Notes: generated by a model not told the origin, from the letters alone. 64,000 bases of DNA from DTWD01 sp963662965 (GCA_963662965.1 OY759970.1:3844001-3908000); one strand, 5' to 3'. Numbered from the stretch's first letter, positions 1-7,894 are shown. Numbers and translations are program-made.

Positions 1-1
1 A

Positions 2-391
2 CCGGACGGTCGTGTCGGAGCCGTCCTCGACAGCGCCCTTCCCAGCTTCTCGCAGGGCGACTGGTCGGCCGGGGTGACCCAGATAAGCCAGGCCTTGGTC
101 TCGATGGCGGCCGCCGAGTTCGGCGTCGCGATCGAGGGTGCGCCGCCGCCGCCGAGCCGCGTACGGGTGCGTGGGAATCGTCGAGGTGGTCTGCTCAGCC
201 TGATCGGCATGCTGGTGATGGGCTATTTGTTCTTCCGCCACCCGCGGCTCTTCATGTTGATGATGCTCTCGGGCATGGGACGGGGCATGGGCGGTGGAGG
301 GTTTCGTGGCGGTGGGTTTGGTGGCGGCGGTGGCTTCGGCGGCTTCGGCGGGGGCGGTTTCGGGGGCGGCGGTGCGAGCCGCGGATTTTAA
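2..391 (+). CDS. TPM-domain membrane protein, 5' truncated
   Basis: This is the C-terminal part of a protein whose beginning lies outside the window; the frame is open from base 2. The first 40 or so residues (GDWSAGVTQISQAL and the AEFGVAIEG that follows) match the end of a TPM (TLP18.3/Psb32/MOLO-1) domain. A hydrophobic stretch follows (GLLSLIGMLVMGYLFF), then a second (LFMLMML), and the protein ends in a glycine-rich tail made of GGGFGG repeats. This order is typical of YgcG-like proteins, which are anchored in the inner membrane with the TPM domain in the periplasm. LemA, the usual partner of TPM proteins, is two genes downstream in the same direction, which supports the call. The biochemical role of the family is poorly known. 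Confidence 0.8.
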   Translation, partial: PDGRVGAVLDSALPSFSQGDWSAGVTQISQALVSMAAAEFGVAIEGAPPPPSRVRVRGNRRGGLLSLIGMLVMGYLFFRHPRLFMLMMLSGMGRGMGGGGFRGGGFGGGGGFGGFGGGGFGGGGASRGF

Positions 392-426
392 GTTCAGACG
401 GGGCTGGCTGCCCAAGGGCAACGAAT
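392..426 (+). repeat. Short copy of the GACGGGGC 3'-end repeat
   Basis: The 35-bp gap after the TPM gene holds GACGGGGCTGGCTGCCC, the opening hairpin of repeat family A described at 1728-1845. Only the first hairpin is present, so this is a short or degraded copy, in the sense orientation of the upstream gene. Confidence 0.5.
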
Positions 427-1170
427 ATGACAACTGACGTGAAGGTAGACTCGGCGCTGACGAAGCTCGTCGACAGCCTGCGGGCCGCTGTGGGGGAGGA
501 TCTGGTGAGCGTTGTGCTCTATGGGTCGGCGGCGCGAGGCGACTATGAGAAGGCGACGAGCGACCTCAATGTGCTCATCGTGATGGAGCGTCTCACGCCG
601 CAGGCGCTTGAGCGCGTGAGCGCGCCGGTCAAGAAGTGGGAGCGGAGCGGTCAGCCGCCGCCGCGGCTGCTGTCTCGACCGATCATCAGCGAGTCGGCCG
701 ACGTATTTCCGATCGAGTTCCTCGACCTCAAGGCGGCGCACCGCATCCTGTACGGCGAGGCTCTGTTCGCCGACCTCGACATTCCCCTCGACCACTTGCG
801 GACCCAATGCGAGCGGGAGCTGCGCGAGAAGATGATGCGGCTGCGCGAGGCCTACCTCGAGGTGCACGACAGCCCGCGGAAGCTGAACCGTTTGCTGACC
901 GATTCGTATTCAACATTTGTGGCGCTCTTTCGGGGATGCCTGCATCTCCACGGTGATGAGGTGCCGGCGCACAACGATGAGGTTGCCGCGGCGTTTGCCG
1001 CCGCCGCCGATCTCGACCGCGCGCCGTTGGACGAGGTGGCGCTTCTGAAGCACGGGCAGACGGCCGGCGGGAACCCGAAAGAGCTGTTTGCCCGCTACTA
1101 CGACGAACTGACGAAGGCCGTGGCTCGGATCGACCGATTCGCGCCATCGCCTGGAGGTACATACGAATGA
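427..1170 (+). CDS. Nucleotidyltransferase-domain protein, probable altered active site
   Basis: A 247-residue protein with an N-terminal polymerase-beta-like nucleotidyltransferase fold. VVLYGSAARGDY (about residues 30-41) is the Gly-Ser motif, and SDLNVLIV (about 45-52) is where the metal-binding Asp-x-Asp is expected. Here the second Asp is Asn (D-L-N), so classical two-metal catalysis may be lost. The remaining 190 residues are mostly helical and I do not recognise a second domain. The gene lies between the TPM gene and lemA, and its stop overlaps the lemA start by 4 bp (ATGA), so the three genes are probably co-transcribed. A role alongside the TPM/LemA membrane proteins is inferred from position only. 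Confidence 0.75.
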   Translation: MTTDVKVDSALTKLVDSLRAAVGEDLVSVVLYGSAARGDYEKATSDLNVLIVMERLTPQALERVSAPVKKWERSGQPPPRLLSRPIISESADVFPIEFLDLKAAHRILYGEALFADLDIPLDHLRTQCERELREKMMRLREAYLEVHDSPRKLNRLLTDSYSTFVALFRGCLHLHGDEVPAHNDEVAAAFAAAADLDRAPLDEVALLKHGQTAGGNPKELFARYYDELTKAVARIDRFAPSPGGTYE

Positions 1171-1730
1171 AGACAGGACTGATCGCGCTTGGCGTCGTGC
1201 TCCTAGTCGTGCTGATGATGGGCGGCTCGCTCGTCGGACGCTACAACGGATTCGTCACGGCGAACGAGCAGATTGACGGCGCCTGGGCGCAGGTGGAGAA
1301 CGTGCTGCAACGCCGCGGCGACCTGATTCCGAATCTCGTCTCGACGGTGCAAGGCTTTGCCGAGCAAGAACGCGAGATCTTCATCGAAGTGGCGAACGCC
1401 CGGAGCCGACTGGCCGGCGCTACGTCCCCGGCAGAGGCCGCGGCCGCCAATGCCGGGATGACCGGCGCATTGGGGCGGCTGCTGGCGATATCCGAGAACT
1501 ATCCCCAGCTCCGTTCGAACGAGAATTTCATTCGGCTACAAGACGAGCTTGCCGGCTCGGAAAACCGAATCGCCGTCGAGCGTCGTCGTTACAACGATAC
1601 GGTCCGCGACTTCAACACCAATGTCCAGCAGTTTCCGAACAACCTGATGGCCGGCATGTTCGGATTCGACAGCCGCGAGTACTTCGAGGCCGACGAGGCG
1701 GCCCAACAAGTGCCGACGGTGCAGTTTTAG
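1167..1730 (+). CDS. lemA: LemA family protein
   Basis: A 187-residue LemA protein. Residues 4-22 form one N-terminal membrane anchor (LIALGVVLLVVLMMGGSLV), followed by the family signature: YNGFVTANEQIDGAWAQVEN, then VLQRRGDLIPNLV and VQGFAEQE. The rest is predicted long helices and includes ENYPQLRSNENF and the conserved end ERRRYND-VRDFN-PNN. Length and order are normal for the family. It overlaps the upstream gene by 4 bp and forms a TPM/LemA-type cluster with it. The stop codon is the first element of a GC-rich repeat. Confidence 0.93.
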   Translation: MKTGLIALGVVLLVVLMMGGSLVGRYNGFVTANEQIDGAWAQVENVLQRRGDLIPNLVSTVQGFAEQEREIFIEVANARSRLAGATSPAEAAAANAGMTGALGRLLAISENYPQLRSNENFIRLQDELAGSENRIAVERRRYNDTVRDFNTNVQQFPNNLMAGMFGFDSREYFEADEAAQQVPTVQF

Positions 1731-1845
1731 ACGGGGCATTGTCAGACGGGGTCTGCGACCCCGAACCCCGCCGGCGGCACTCGCGGGAACCCCTTCGCCC
1801 CACTCCGTGCCGCCGGGGCGCGCCGTGCGCGCCCCGAGTTCGAAG
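1728..1845 (+). repeat. 3'-end GC-rich repeat, family A, full-length copy
   Basis: The repeat starts at the lemA stop codon with TTAGACGGGGC and holds hairpin-forming blocks: GACGGGGTC...GACCCC, a middle part ending CACTCGCGGG, a CGCCCCACTCCGTG block and a palindromic GGCGCGCCGTGCGCGCCC end. Related copies lie near 392, 7793-7894, 17578-17612, 26890-26975, 36370-36425, 40762-40856, 55525-55640 and 56153-56214. The remaining bases to 1930 show nothing else apart from the candidate promoter of the next gene. Confidence 0.7.
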
Positions 1846-1918
1846 TGCCAACAGCTGGCTTGAACTGGGCCGCAACGGAATCAGCGGGGTGTCGTCTGTA
1901 CTAACCGGACATTCCTGA

Positions 1919-1924
1919 TACCGT
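1919..1924 (+). promoter_or_regulatory. Possible -10 element of a near-leaderless promoter
   Basis: TACCGT lies 6 nt upstream of the GTG start at 1931. It is weak alone, but the spacing matches other -10-like hexamers in this window that sit 5-9 nt before start codons. No Shine-Dalgarno sequence is visible between it and the start. Confidence 0.25.
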
Positions 1925-1930
1925 AGCACC

Positions 1931-4006
1931 GTGAACAAGCCGCGTTTCATCCTGCTGTCGCTCTGCCTTGCGGTTGGGAGCCTCGTCGTGCGGGCTCAGA
2001 GTCAGGACGAGGCGGAGGACGATGACGCGCCGTCGCTGACGCTCGAGGTTGAGCCTGCCGAGCTGACGCTCGAGGTCGGTGACACCGCGTCGCTCTCGGC
2101 GACCGTCCGGGATGCGGAGGGTGCCGTGCTCGAGGACGCGAGAGTCGTCTACTACTCGCGCGCGCGGAGAAGTGTCGGGGTGACGCGGACTGGTCGGGTC
2201 GAGGCGTATCGACCCGGCGCGTTCACGCTGATCGTGCTCGTCCCGACCGATCAGGACGATACGAGCCGCCGTCCGGAGTCTCGCGTACGCGTTGAAGTGC
2301 CGGTGACGGTGCCACTGCCGCCGATTGTCACGGTCACCTTCGCGCCGCTGCCGCCGAAGTTCTACGTCGGAACGCATCCGCGGGTCGACGTCACGGTGAA
2401 GGATACAACCGAGACGGCCCGTGACGACATCGAGGTGCACTTCGAGACGAGCGACGCCGCGGTCGCGACCGTCGACCGATTCGGTGTGCTGACACTGCAT
2501 CAAGAGGGACCTGTCGAGCTGACCGCAACCGCAGCGTCGATCAGCGCGACCACGGAGATTGACGTGGAAGCGAATCCGGTGACGGCGCTCGAGCTGCAGG
2601 CGAGCGTCGACATGGCACTGACCGGAGACGTGGTTCGGTTCACCGCCACGGCGAAGGACGCCCGCGGGCTCGCCGTGCGCGGCGTACCGGTCTCGTTTGC
2701 CGTCGGCGGTGAGACGGCACCGAGGATCGTGGCCTCGGGAGCGTCCGCACAGGTTGCCAGCGACGGACGCTTCGTCGCCGAACGCTCCGGCACCTACACC
2801 GTGATGGCGACGGCGGGCATGCACACCGCGACGCGCACGGTCGCGATCGATCCGCGCGACGTCGCGCGCGACATCGAAGTGGTCGGTCGTGGCGAGGTGC
2901 TCGACCGGCGCTCCTCCGACTTGTGGGTGTGGGAAGGGATCGACGGCCGCGACTATGCGATTACCGGGACGTGGGGCGCCGATGGCCACGCGCTCTTCTG
3001 GGACGTGAGCGACCCCGCCAACATCGAGAAGCTGTCCGAAGCACAGGTCGACGCGCGCACCGTGAACGACGTCAAGGTGTCGGAGGACGGCGACATTGCC
3101 GTCATCAGCCGCGAAGGCGCGTCGAACCGGCGGAACGGGTTTGTCGTGCTCGGTGTCGGGAATCCGCGCGAAGGCGTCCCGGTCCTGTCGGAGTTTACCG
3201 ACCAGTTGACCGGCGGCGTGCATAACGTGTTCATTGCCGAAGACCACGTCTTCGCGCTGAGCGCGGGCCGGCGCTATGACGTCATCAGCATCGAGGATCC
3301 GAGCGCGCCGCACCGCGTCGGACGTTTTGAGCTCGAGACGCCGGGGCACAGCGTCCATGACGTGTGGGTGAGCGACGGCATCGCATTCTCGTCGAACTGG
3401 ACGGACGGCGTCGTCGCGGTCGATATCGGGGGTGGGGGCCAAGGCGGGACTCCTGAGCGGCCGGTTGAGCTCGGACGCTATGCGTATCCGAGTGGATGGA
3501 ATCACGCCGCGTTTCCGTATCGGAGTCAGTCGACCGGGAAGTTCTACCTATTCGCGGGTGACGAGGCCTATCCCTACGGCGGGATCTCGCGACAAGGTCA
3601 GGATCCGGACGACCGGGTGCCGTTGCGGACGGCGGGGTGGATTCACGTCATCGATTGGAGCGACTGGGACGACCCCTGGGAGGTGGCGCGGTACCAGGTG
3701 CCAGAAGCCGGCACCCACAATTTCTGGGTGGAGGACGACATGCTCTACGTCGGCTTCTACTATCCGGGTGGTCTGCGCGTCGTCGACGTATCGGGAGAGC
3801 TGATGGGCGACCTCTATAAGCAGGGCCGCGAGATCGCGCGATTCGTGCCGTTTGACAACGACGCGTTTACCCCGAACGCGCCGTTCGTCTGGGGCCCCCA
3901 GCCGTACAAGGGACACATCTTCTTTACCGATTTCAACAGTGGGCTCTGGGCGGTCCGTCTCAACGAGAAGACCGGCCCGGCCCGCGTGATCGGAGAGCCG
4001 CAGTAG
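1931..4006 (+). CDS. Secreted Ig-like and LVIVD-repeat protein
   Basis: A 691-residue exported protein starting at GTG. Residues 1-22 are a signal peptide (RFILLSLCLAVGSLVVRAQ). An acidic linker leads into three or four bacterial Ig-like (BIG2-type) modules to about residue 310 (for example LTLEVEPAELTLEVGDTASL). Residues 320-690 form an LVIVD-type propeller: DYAITGTWGADGHALFWDVS, VFALSAGRRYDVISIEDPS and HVIDWSDWDDPWEVARYQVP are successive blades, and the last ends near the C terminus. Such proteins are usually extracellular or choice-of-anchor proteins without known catalysis. The gene precedes another propeller gene by 14 bp, so the two may be an operon. Function is not assignable beyond the fold. 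Confidence 0.85.
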   Translation: MNKPRFILLSLCLAVGSLVVRAQSQDEAEDDDAPSLTLEVEPAELTLEVGDTASLSATVRDAEGAVLEDARVVYYSRARRSVGVTRTGRVEAYRPGAFTLIVLVPTDQDDTSRRPESRVRVEVPVTVPLPPIVTVTFAPLPPKFYVGTHPRVDVTVKDTTETARDDIEVHFETSDAAVATVDRFGVLTLHQEGPVELTATAASISATTEIDVEANPVTALELQASVDMALTGDVVRFTATAKDARGLAVRGVPVSFAVGGETAPRIVASGASAQVASDGRFVAERSGTYTVMATAGMHTATRTVAIDPRDVARDIEVVGRGEVLDRRSSDLWVWEGIDGRDYAITGTWGADGHALFWDVSDPANIEKLSEAQVDARTVNDVKVSEDGDIAVISREGASNRRNGFVVLGVGNPREGVPVLSEFTDQLTGGVHNVFIAEDHVFALSAGRRYDVISIEDPSAPHRVGRFELETPGHSVHDVWVSDGIAFSSNWTDGVVAVDIGGGGQGGTPERPVELGRYAYPSGWNHAAFPYRSQSTGKFYLFAGDEAYPYGGISRQGQDPDDRVPLRTAGWIHVIDWSDWDDPWEVARYQVPEAGTHNFWVEDDMLYVGFYYPGGLRVVDVSGELMGDLYKQGREIARFVPFDNDAFTPNAPFVWGPQPYKGHIFFTDFNSGLWAVRLNEKTGPARVIGEPQ

Positions 4007-4020
4007 AGACGGAACTCGCG

Positions 4021-5088
4021 GTGGTTCACGGTTTACGGTTCACGGTTCAACGTTCTCTGGTGGCGGCGGCGCTGCTGACCGCAGCATCCTTCGTTCCGCG
4101 GGCCATGGCGGAGCCGCCGGAGCGCTCCTATTTCGTCTACGTCTGCGCCGAATCCGAGGACGAGGTCGCGCTCGTTCGCTACGGACCGACGGGTCTCCAG
4201 GTCGTGAAGACCATCACGGTCGGGAGCTATCCCACCGAGATCGAGGGCCCACACGGGATCGCGCTCGATCCCGACGGCCGACACTGGTATGTCTCGATCG
4301 CCCACGGCTTTCCGTTCGGCAGCGTGCACAAATACCGAACCGGGAGTGACGAATGGATCGGCGACGTCACCCTGGGGATGTTTCCGGCGACGCTCGACGT
4401 CTCGGCGAGCACCGGACTCCTGTATGTCGTCAACTTCAACCTTCACGGCGGGATGGAACCGAGCAGTATCTCGGCGGTCGAAGTCGACACGATGACCGAG
4501 ATCGAGCGGATTGAGACCGGGGTTCATCCGCACGGGTCACGGGTGAGCCGCGACGGGACGCAGCATTACTCCGTCAACATGATGGGCGGCGACCTGGTCG
4601 AGCTCGACGCGCTTGGCTTCGAGATCACGCGGCGTCTCTCGCTCGGAGACGGCGTGCAGCCGACCTGGGTCACCAGGCCGACCGTCGACGGCCTGGTGTA
4701 CGTGACCGGCAACAATGTGGCGAAGATCTTCGAGGTCGACCTCGAGTCGTGGCGTGTCCGCCGCACGTTCGACACTGGCGAGGGGCCGTACAATCTCGCC
4801 GTCACCCCCGACCGCTCGACGCTCGTCGCGACCTACAAGGACGGGAATGCCGTCGGTTTCTGGGACCTCGCGACGGGGCGGGAGCGCGCCCGCGTCGACA
4901 CGAGCCGGACGATCCCGCACGGCGTCACCGTGACACCCGACGGCGCGTATGCGTTCGTGACCCTCGAAGGCGTTGGCAGCGACCCGGGGACCGTCGAGGT
5001 GTATGACCTGGCCACGGCCAGCCGTCTTGGCACCGTCGACATCGGGAAGCAGGCCGGCGGTATCGCGTTCTGGAAGGTCGAGGGTTGA
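4021..5088 (+). CDS. YncE/YVTN-type beta-propeller protein
   Basis: A 355-residue exported protein. VAAALLTAASFVPRAMA forms the hydrophobic core of the signal peptide. The mature part is a seven-bladed propeller of the YncE/cytochrome-d1-like class, with blade motifs GPHGIALDPDGRHWYVSIAHG, GVHPHGSRVSRDGTQHYSVN, GEGPYNLAVTPDRSTLVATY and IPHGVTVTPDGAYAFVTLEG, each ending in a strand of the form VEVYDLATA. Such propellers bind ligands or DNA or act as scaffolds; no heme or metal site is visible. The GTG start lies inside a heptamer repeat (GGTTCACGGTTTACGGTTCA), so the first ten residues are repeat-encoded. The end overlaps the next gene by 4 bp. Confidence 0.85.
   Translation: MVHGLRFTVQRSLVAAALLTAASFVPRAMAEPPERSYFVYVCAESEDEVALVRYGPTGLQVVKTITVGSYPTEIEGPHGIALDPDGRHWYVSIAHGFPFGSVHKYRTGSDEWIGDVTLGMFPATLDVSASTGLLYVVNFNLHGGMEPSSISAVEVDTMTEIERIETGVHPHGSRVSRDGTQHYSVNMMGGDLVELDALGFEITRRLSLGDGVQPTWVTRPTVDGLVYVTGNNVAKIFEVDLESWRVRRTFDTGEGPYNLAVTPDRSTLVATYKDGNAVGFWDLATGRERARVDTSRTIPHGVTVTPDGAYAFVTLEGVGSDPGTVEVYDLATASRLGTVDIGKQAGGIAFWKVEG
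4022..4053 (+). repeat. GGTTCAC heptamer array over a gene start
   Basis: Four imperfect 7-8 bp units of the type GGTT(C/T)ACG lie directly on the start of the propeller gene. A related array is at 13672-13740. They make up the coding sequence of the N-terminal VHGLRFTVQR. Confidence 0.6.
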
Positions 5089-5951
5089 GTGACGTACCGC
5101 GCTCGGGCCTGTCTGCCCGCCGTTGCCTGTGGGCGGCGTCGATCTTCCTCCTGCTCGCCATCATCCACACGTATCCGCTGATCACCGGACTCGACCGTCT
5201 CTCGCGTCACAACGACGACGAGTGGCTCAACGCGTGGGCGGTCTCGTGGATCGCACACCAGCTCCCACGCAACCCGCTCGACTTGTTCGACGCAAACATG
5301 TACTACCCGCACGAGCAGTCGTTCGCCTACACCGAACCGCTCATCATCCCGGGGATGATGGGGGCGCCGATCCGTTGGCTGGGTGGGTCGCCGATGCTCA
5401 CCTACAACGTACTCCTGCTCCTCGGCATGACGCTGACCGGGCTGGCGATGTACGTCCTGGTGGTCAGGTGGACCGGCGACCATTGGAGCGGTCTGCTGTC
5501 GGGGGCGTTGCTGGCCTGCGGGACACCGATGCTCACGCGCCTGCCGCACTTGCAGGTGCAGCACTTCTATTGGCTGCCTCTCGCGCTCCTCGCCTTCGAC
5601 AACCTCATGACCTGGCGTCGCACCCGTGATGCGGCCTGGCTCGGTGGCTGCGTCCTCGGAGCCGCGTTGACGTCGGGGTATACGGCGATCTTCGTCGCCC
5701 TTGCGCTCGGCGGGGCGTTGTTGGTGCGGGCGCCCGGGTTGTGGAGTCGGGACGGCGTGCGTGTGCTGGTGCGTCTCGCCGCCGCGGCGGCCGTCACGTT
5801 GGTCGCGCTCCTCATTCTACTGACGCCCGTATCAGGAACTCCAGTCGGCGCGCCCGCTGCCCGGCGCGTCGAACCTCTTCACGACGCTGCAGATGTATCT
5901 GTCGTCCGCGACACATGTGCACTACCGCACCTGGGGACAGCCGTTCTTTGA
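5085..5951 (+). CDS. Multi-pass membrane protein (GT-C/YfhO-like), N-terminal part of a frameshifted gene
   Basis: This reading frame starts at a TTG that overlaps the previous stop (TTGA) and encodes at least six membrane helices. HNDDEWLNAWAVSWIAH lies in the first periplasmic loop, with an acidic pair in the place typical of GT-C glycosyltransferases. YYPHEQSFAYTEPLIIPG and LPHLQVQHFYWLPLALLAFD fit large bacterial membrane proteins of the YfhO/mannosyltransferase-like group. The real protein leaves this frame at about 5826-5829 (a CCC run): the next frame there reads PYQELQSARPLPG and continues into the C-terminal part. Residues after about 247 of this entry are therefore out-of-frame. A single extra C explains the break. 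Confidence 0.7.
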   Translation: MSDVPRSGLSARRCLWAASIFLLLAIIHTYPLITGLDRLSRHNDDEWLNAWAVSWIAHQLPRNPLDLFDANMYYPHEQSFAYTEPLIIPGMMGAPIRWLGGSPMLTYNVLLLLGMTLTGLAMYVLVVRWTGDHWSGLLSGALLACGTPMLTRLPHLQVQHFYWLPLALLAFDNLMTWRRTRDAAWLGGCVLGAALTSGYTAIFVALALGGALLVRAPGLWSRDGVRVLVRLAAAAAVTLVALLILLTPVSGTPVGAPAARRVEPLHDAADVSVVRDTCALPHLGTAVL

Positions 5952-7050
5952 ACGGGCGCCTGCGTCGTTCTTTCCCGGCGCGGTCGCGGCGACCTTGGCC
6001 GTCGCGGCCCTGGTGACCCGGCGCCGCGTCGCGGCGACCGGAGCACGAGCCACGCTTGTCGCTATCGGTGTCATTGGCGTCGTGATGTCGCTGGGGACAC
6101 TGACCCCGATCTATGCCGCGGTCTACCACCTCGTGCCACCGGTGCAGAGTCTCCGGGCTCCGGATCGGTTCGGGATGCTTGCGTTTTTCGCGATCGTCGC
6201 GCTGGCCGGCTTCGGGCTGTCGGCATTGCTCCAGAGGGTATCGCCTACGCGACGGGTCGCCGTTGGGCTCGGACTGCTTACCCTGGCGACGGTCGAGAGC
6301 TACCACGGGCCGATTCGCTACCTCCCGGTCGAGTGGCAGCTGCCGATCTACCGGGTACTCGCCGAGGTCGACAGCGGGCCGGTCGTCAAGCTGCCGATTC
6401 ACCGCGGCGCCAGATTCCAGCGGAACGCGTTCTATCTGCTGGCGTCGACCGTGCACTGGAGGCCGATGGTCAACGGCTTTGGGAACTCGCGGCCGCCTGA
6501 CTTCGAGGAGACCGCCGCGGTGATCTCCCGGTTTCCCTCGCTCCCCGCGGTGGCGCGTTTGCGGGCGCTCGGTGTGCAGTACGTGGTCGTGCACACCGCT
6601 TCGATTCCAGATATCAGGGGAAGGCTGGCCCAAACTACTGGCCGATCCGATTTGGCGTTGATCGCTCAAGACGGCTCGGATCGTCTGTACCGCATCAACG
6701 CGCCGCGGGACACCCCGGTCGCCGCGGCGCTCGGCTCGCTGACGTGGTCGGAGCTGACGTACGTGGAGCAGCCGGGCCGCCGGAGCTACCTGGCCGGGTG
6801 GGAAGATGTCGGCCAGGTGTTTGGTCTCCAACGGCCAGAGCAGATGCTCGTTCACGTGGAGGAGACGACGTCGGAATCGACGCTCACGCTACGGCTGCCG
6901 ACCGCGATGCGTGGACGGATCTACGATGCGACGACCGGTGTCGTCGTCGGGGAGGTCACGGTCGAGGCGGGCGACATCACGGGACCACCGGTACCGATCG
7001 CACTACCGCCCAATCGCCAGGCCGTGATTCTCGATCTGCGCGCCGACTAG
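5893..7050 (+). CDS. C-terminal part of the frameshifted GT-C/YfhO-like membrane protein
   Basis: Continuation in the +1 frame of the gene that starts at 5085. The true junction is near 5828, where this frame opens with PYQELQSARPLPGASNLFTT; 5893 is merely the first in-frame ATG. The segment has further membrane helices (ATLAVAALVTRR, LVAIGVIGVVMSLGTLTPIY, MLAFFAIVALAGFGLSALL) and a long soluble C-terminal region with the motif APDRFGMLAFF. Joined to the first part it gives about 655 residues, a normal size for this kind of lipid-linked-sugar glycosyltransferase-like protein. It may be a sequencing error in a homopolymer or a real pseudogene. Confidence 0.7.
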   Translation: MYLSSATHVHYRTWGQPFFERAPASFFPGAVAATLAVAALVTRRRVAATGARATLVAIGVIGVVMSLGTLTPIYAAVYHLVPPVQSLRAPDRFGMLAFFAIVALAGFGLSALLQRVSPTRRVAVGLGLLTLATVESYHGPIRYLPVEWQLPIYRVLAEVDSGPVVKLPIHRGARFQRNAFYLLASTVHWRPMVNGFGNSRPPDFEETAAVISRFPSLPAVARLRALGVQYVVVHTASIPDIRGRLAQTTGRSDLALIAQDGSDRLYRINAPRDTPVAAALGSLTWSELTYVEQPGRRSYLAGWEDVGQVFGLQRPEQMLVHVEETTSESTLTLRLPTAMRGRIYDATTGVVVGEVTVEAGDITGPPVPIALPPNRQAVILDLRAD

Positions 7051-7062
7051 CGCGCGCAGACG

Positions 7063-7158
7063 CGGCCGGGATGTCTCTCCGGACGCCAGATCGGCCCGCC
7101 GGAAAACTTCGCCTCCGACCGCACGCGGAACTCCTCACGCGGCGAGCAACAGCTAGGT
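7063..7158. repeat. Dispersed intergenic repeat, family C, copy 1
   Basis: About 95 bp that recur with roughly 90% identity at 22871-22960. Shared blocks include CTCCGGACGCCAGATCGGCC, CGCCGGAA, CGCACGCGGAA and GGCGAGCAACAGCT. CTCACGCGGCG and CGCACGCGG could form short stems. No reading frame is conserved between the copies, so it is probably non-coding. Confidence 0.7.
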
Positions 7159-7241
7159 AGCAAACGCTCACTTCACCGGGCGGCGGTGAACGACATTGAT
7201 TTCAAAACCAGCGCTGCCCGCCGCTCCGGTGCAACGTGTTG

Positions 7242-7526
7242 TCATGCCGATTTGTCGTCCTTCTCCCATCTCCATACCAGACCATCGTCCGGATCCATAA
7301 CCTCGCCGACTCGTCGGAAGCCACATTTGGTCAAGACGCGCGTTGAGGCATTCGGCTCCGGGCACGTGTGTGCCAGGCGTCCGGATTCGAAGTCCCGAAC
7401 AGTCGGTGACGCGAGCCAGCGTGACTTGATCTCCTCTGGACTCTGTCCGGTCCAATCGACGAACTGATTCATGCCGCCCAGCTTGACGAGGACGCCGCCA
7501 ACGTCGAGGACGAGCACGTTAGTCAT
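7242..7526 (-). pseudogene. In-frame chimera of a HAD phosphatase start and a GNAT acetyltransferase end
   Basis: A 94-residue open frame. Residues 1-50 begin MTNVLVLDVGGVLVKLGGM, the motif I start of a HAD-superfamily phosphatase with the nucleophile Asp in D-x-GGVL, and run to VRDFESGRLAHTC. The remaining residues (PEPNASTRVLTKCGFRRVGE, then DPDDGLVWRWE) are the last 40 residues of a GNAT N-acetyltransferase. Neither domain is complete: the HAD part lacks motifs II-IV and the GNAT part lacks the acetyl-CoA binding loop. This looks like a deletion that fused two genes in frame. An upstream in-frame start at 7577 is possible, but the ATG at 7526 fits the HAD family start. Confidence 0.6.
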
Positions 7527-7792
7527 CCGTGCGTTCAAGTTGGACGGCGGCAAAACCTTACTATCGGCATGACCCATGCCCTCATCGGCAGCGGCTGTTC
7601 AACGGCCGTTGCCGTTTCGCCGACGTGTGGACCATCCGGTCAAGTCTCACTACTGCGTAGGGTTACCGACCTTCCGGCGCCGGATCAACCGCGAATTGCT
7701 GTCGGCTTGATAAATACGGACGCGCAGGCGCGGTCGGGGTGTCGCGAAGGATGCCATGAGGCGCGCCGACCACCAACGCCGCCGTCGCCCGA
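7527..7792. other. Intergenic stretch without identified feature
   Basis: Between the chimeric remnant and the repeat next to the thiolase gene I see no credible gene, RNA or strong promoter. GTCGGGGTGTCGCGAAGGATGCC at its right end faintly resembles the start of family C repeats. Confidence 0.4.
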
Positions 7793-7894
7793 ATCAGGAT
7801 CAGGGCGCGCACGGCGCGCCCTCTCGGTCACGGAGCGGGGCATGTGGTCCCCGCGAGTGACTGCGACGGGGTTCGGGGCAGTCAGCCCCTTCTA
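7793..7894 (-). repeat. 3'-end GC-rich repeat, family A, at the thiolase stop codon
   Basis: Read on the minus strand, the repeat begins at the thiolase stop: TTTAGAAGGGGCTGACTGCCC, then CGAACCCCGTCGCAGTCACT, CGCGGGGACC, a GCCCCGCTCCGTGACCG block and GGCGCGCCGTGCGCGCCCTG. This is the most complete copy of the family and is in the sense orientation of the thiolase. The opening GGGGC/GCCCC hairpin may protect or terminate the transcript, although no U-run follows. Confidence 0.75.

Noticed and set aside
1901..3505. A 534-codon open frame on the minus strand opposite the LVIVD protein gene
   Set aside because: It is Arg/His/Asp-rich with no domain pattern, and the opposite strand carries a signal peptide and propeller repeats. 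High GC content creates long antisense frames.
4022..4053. CRISPR array
   Set aside because: Repeat units are 7-8 bp with no spacers, and no cas genes are present. No CRISPR array is seen anywhere in the window.
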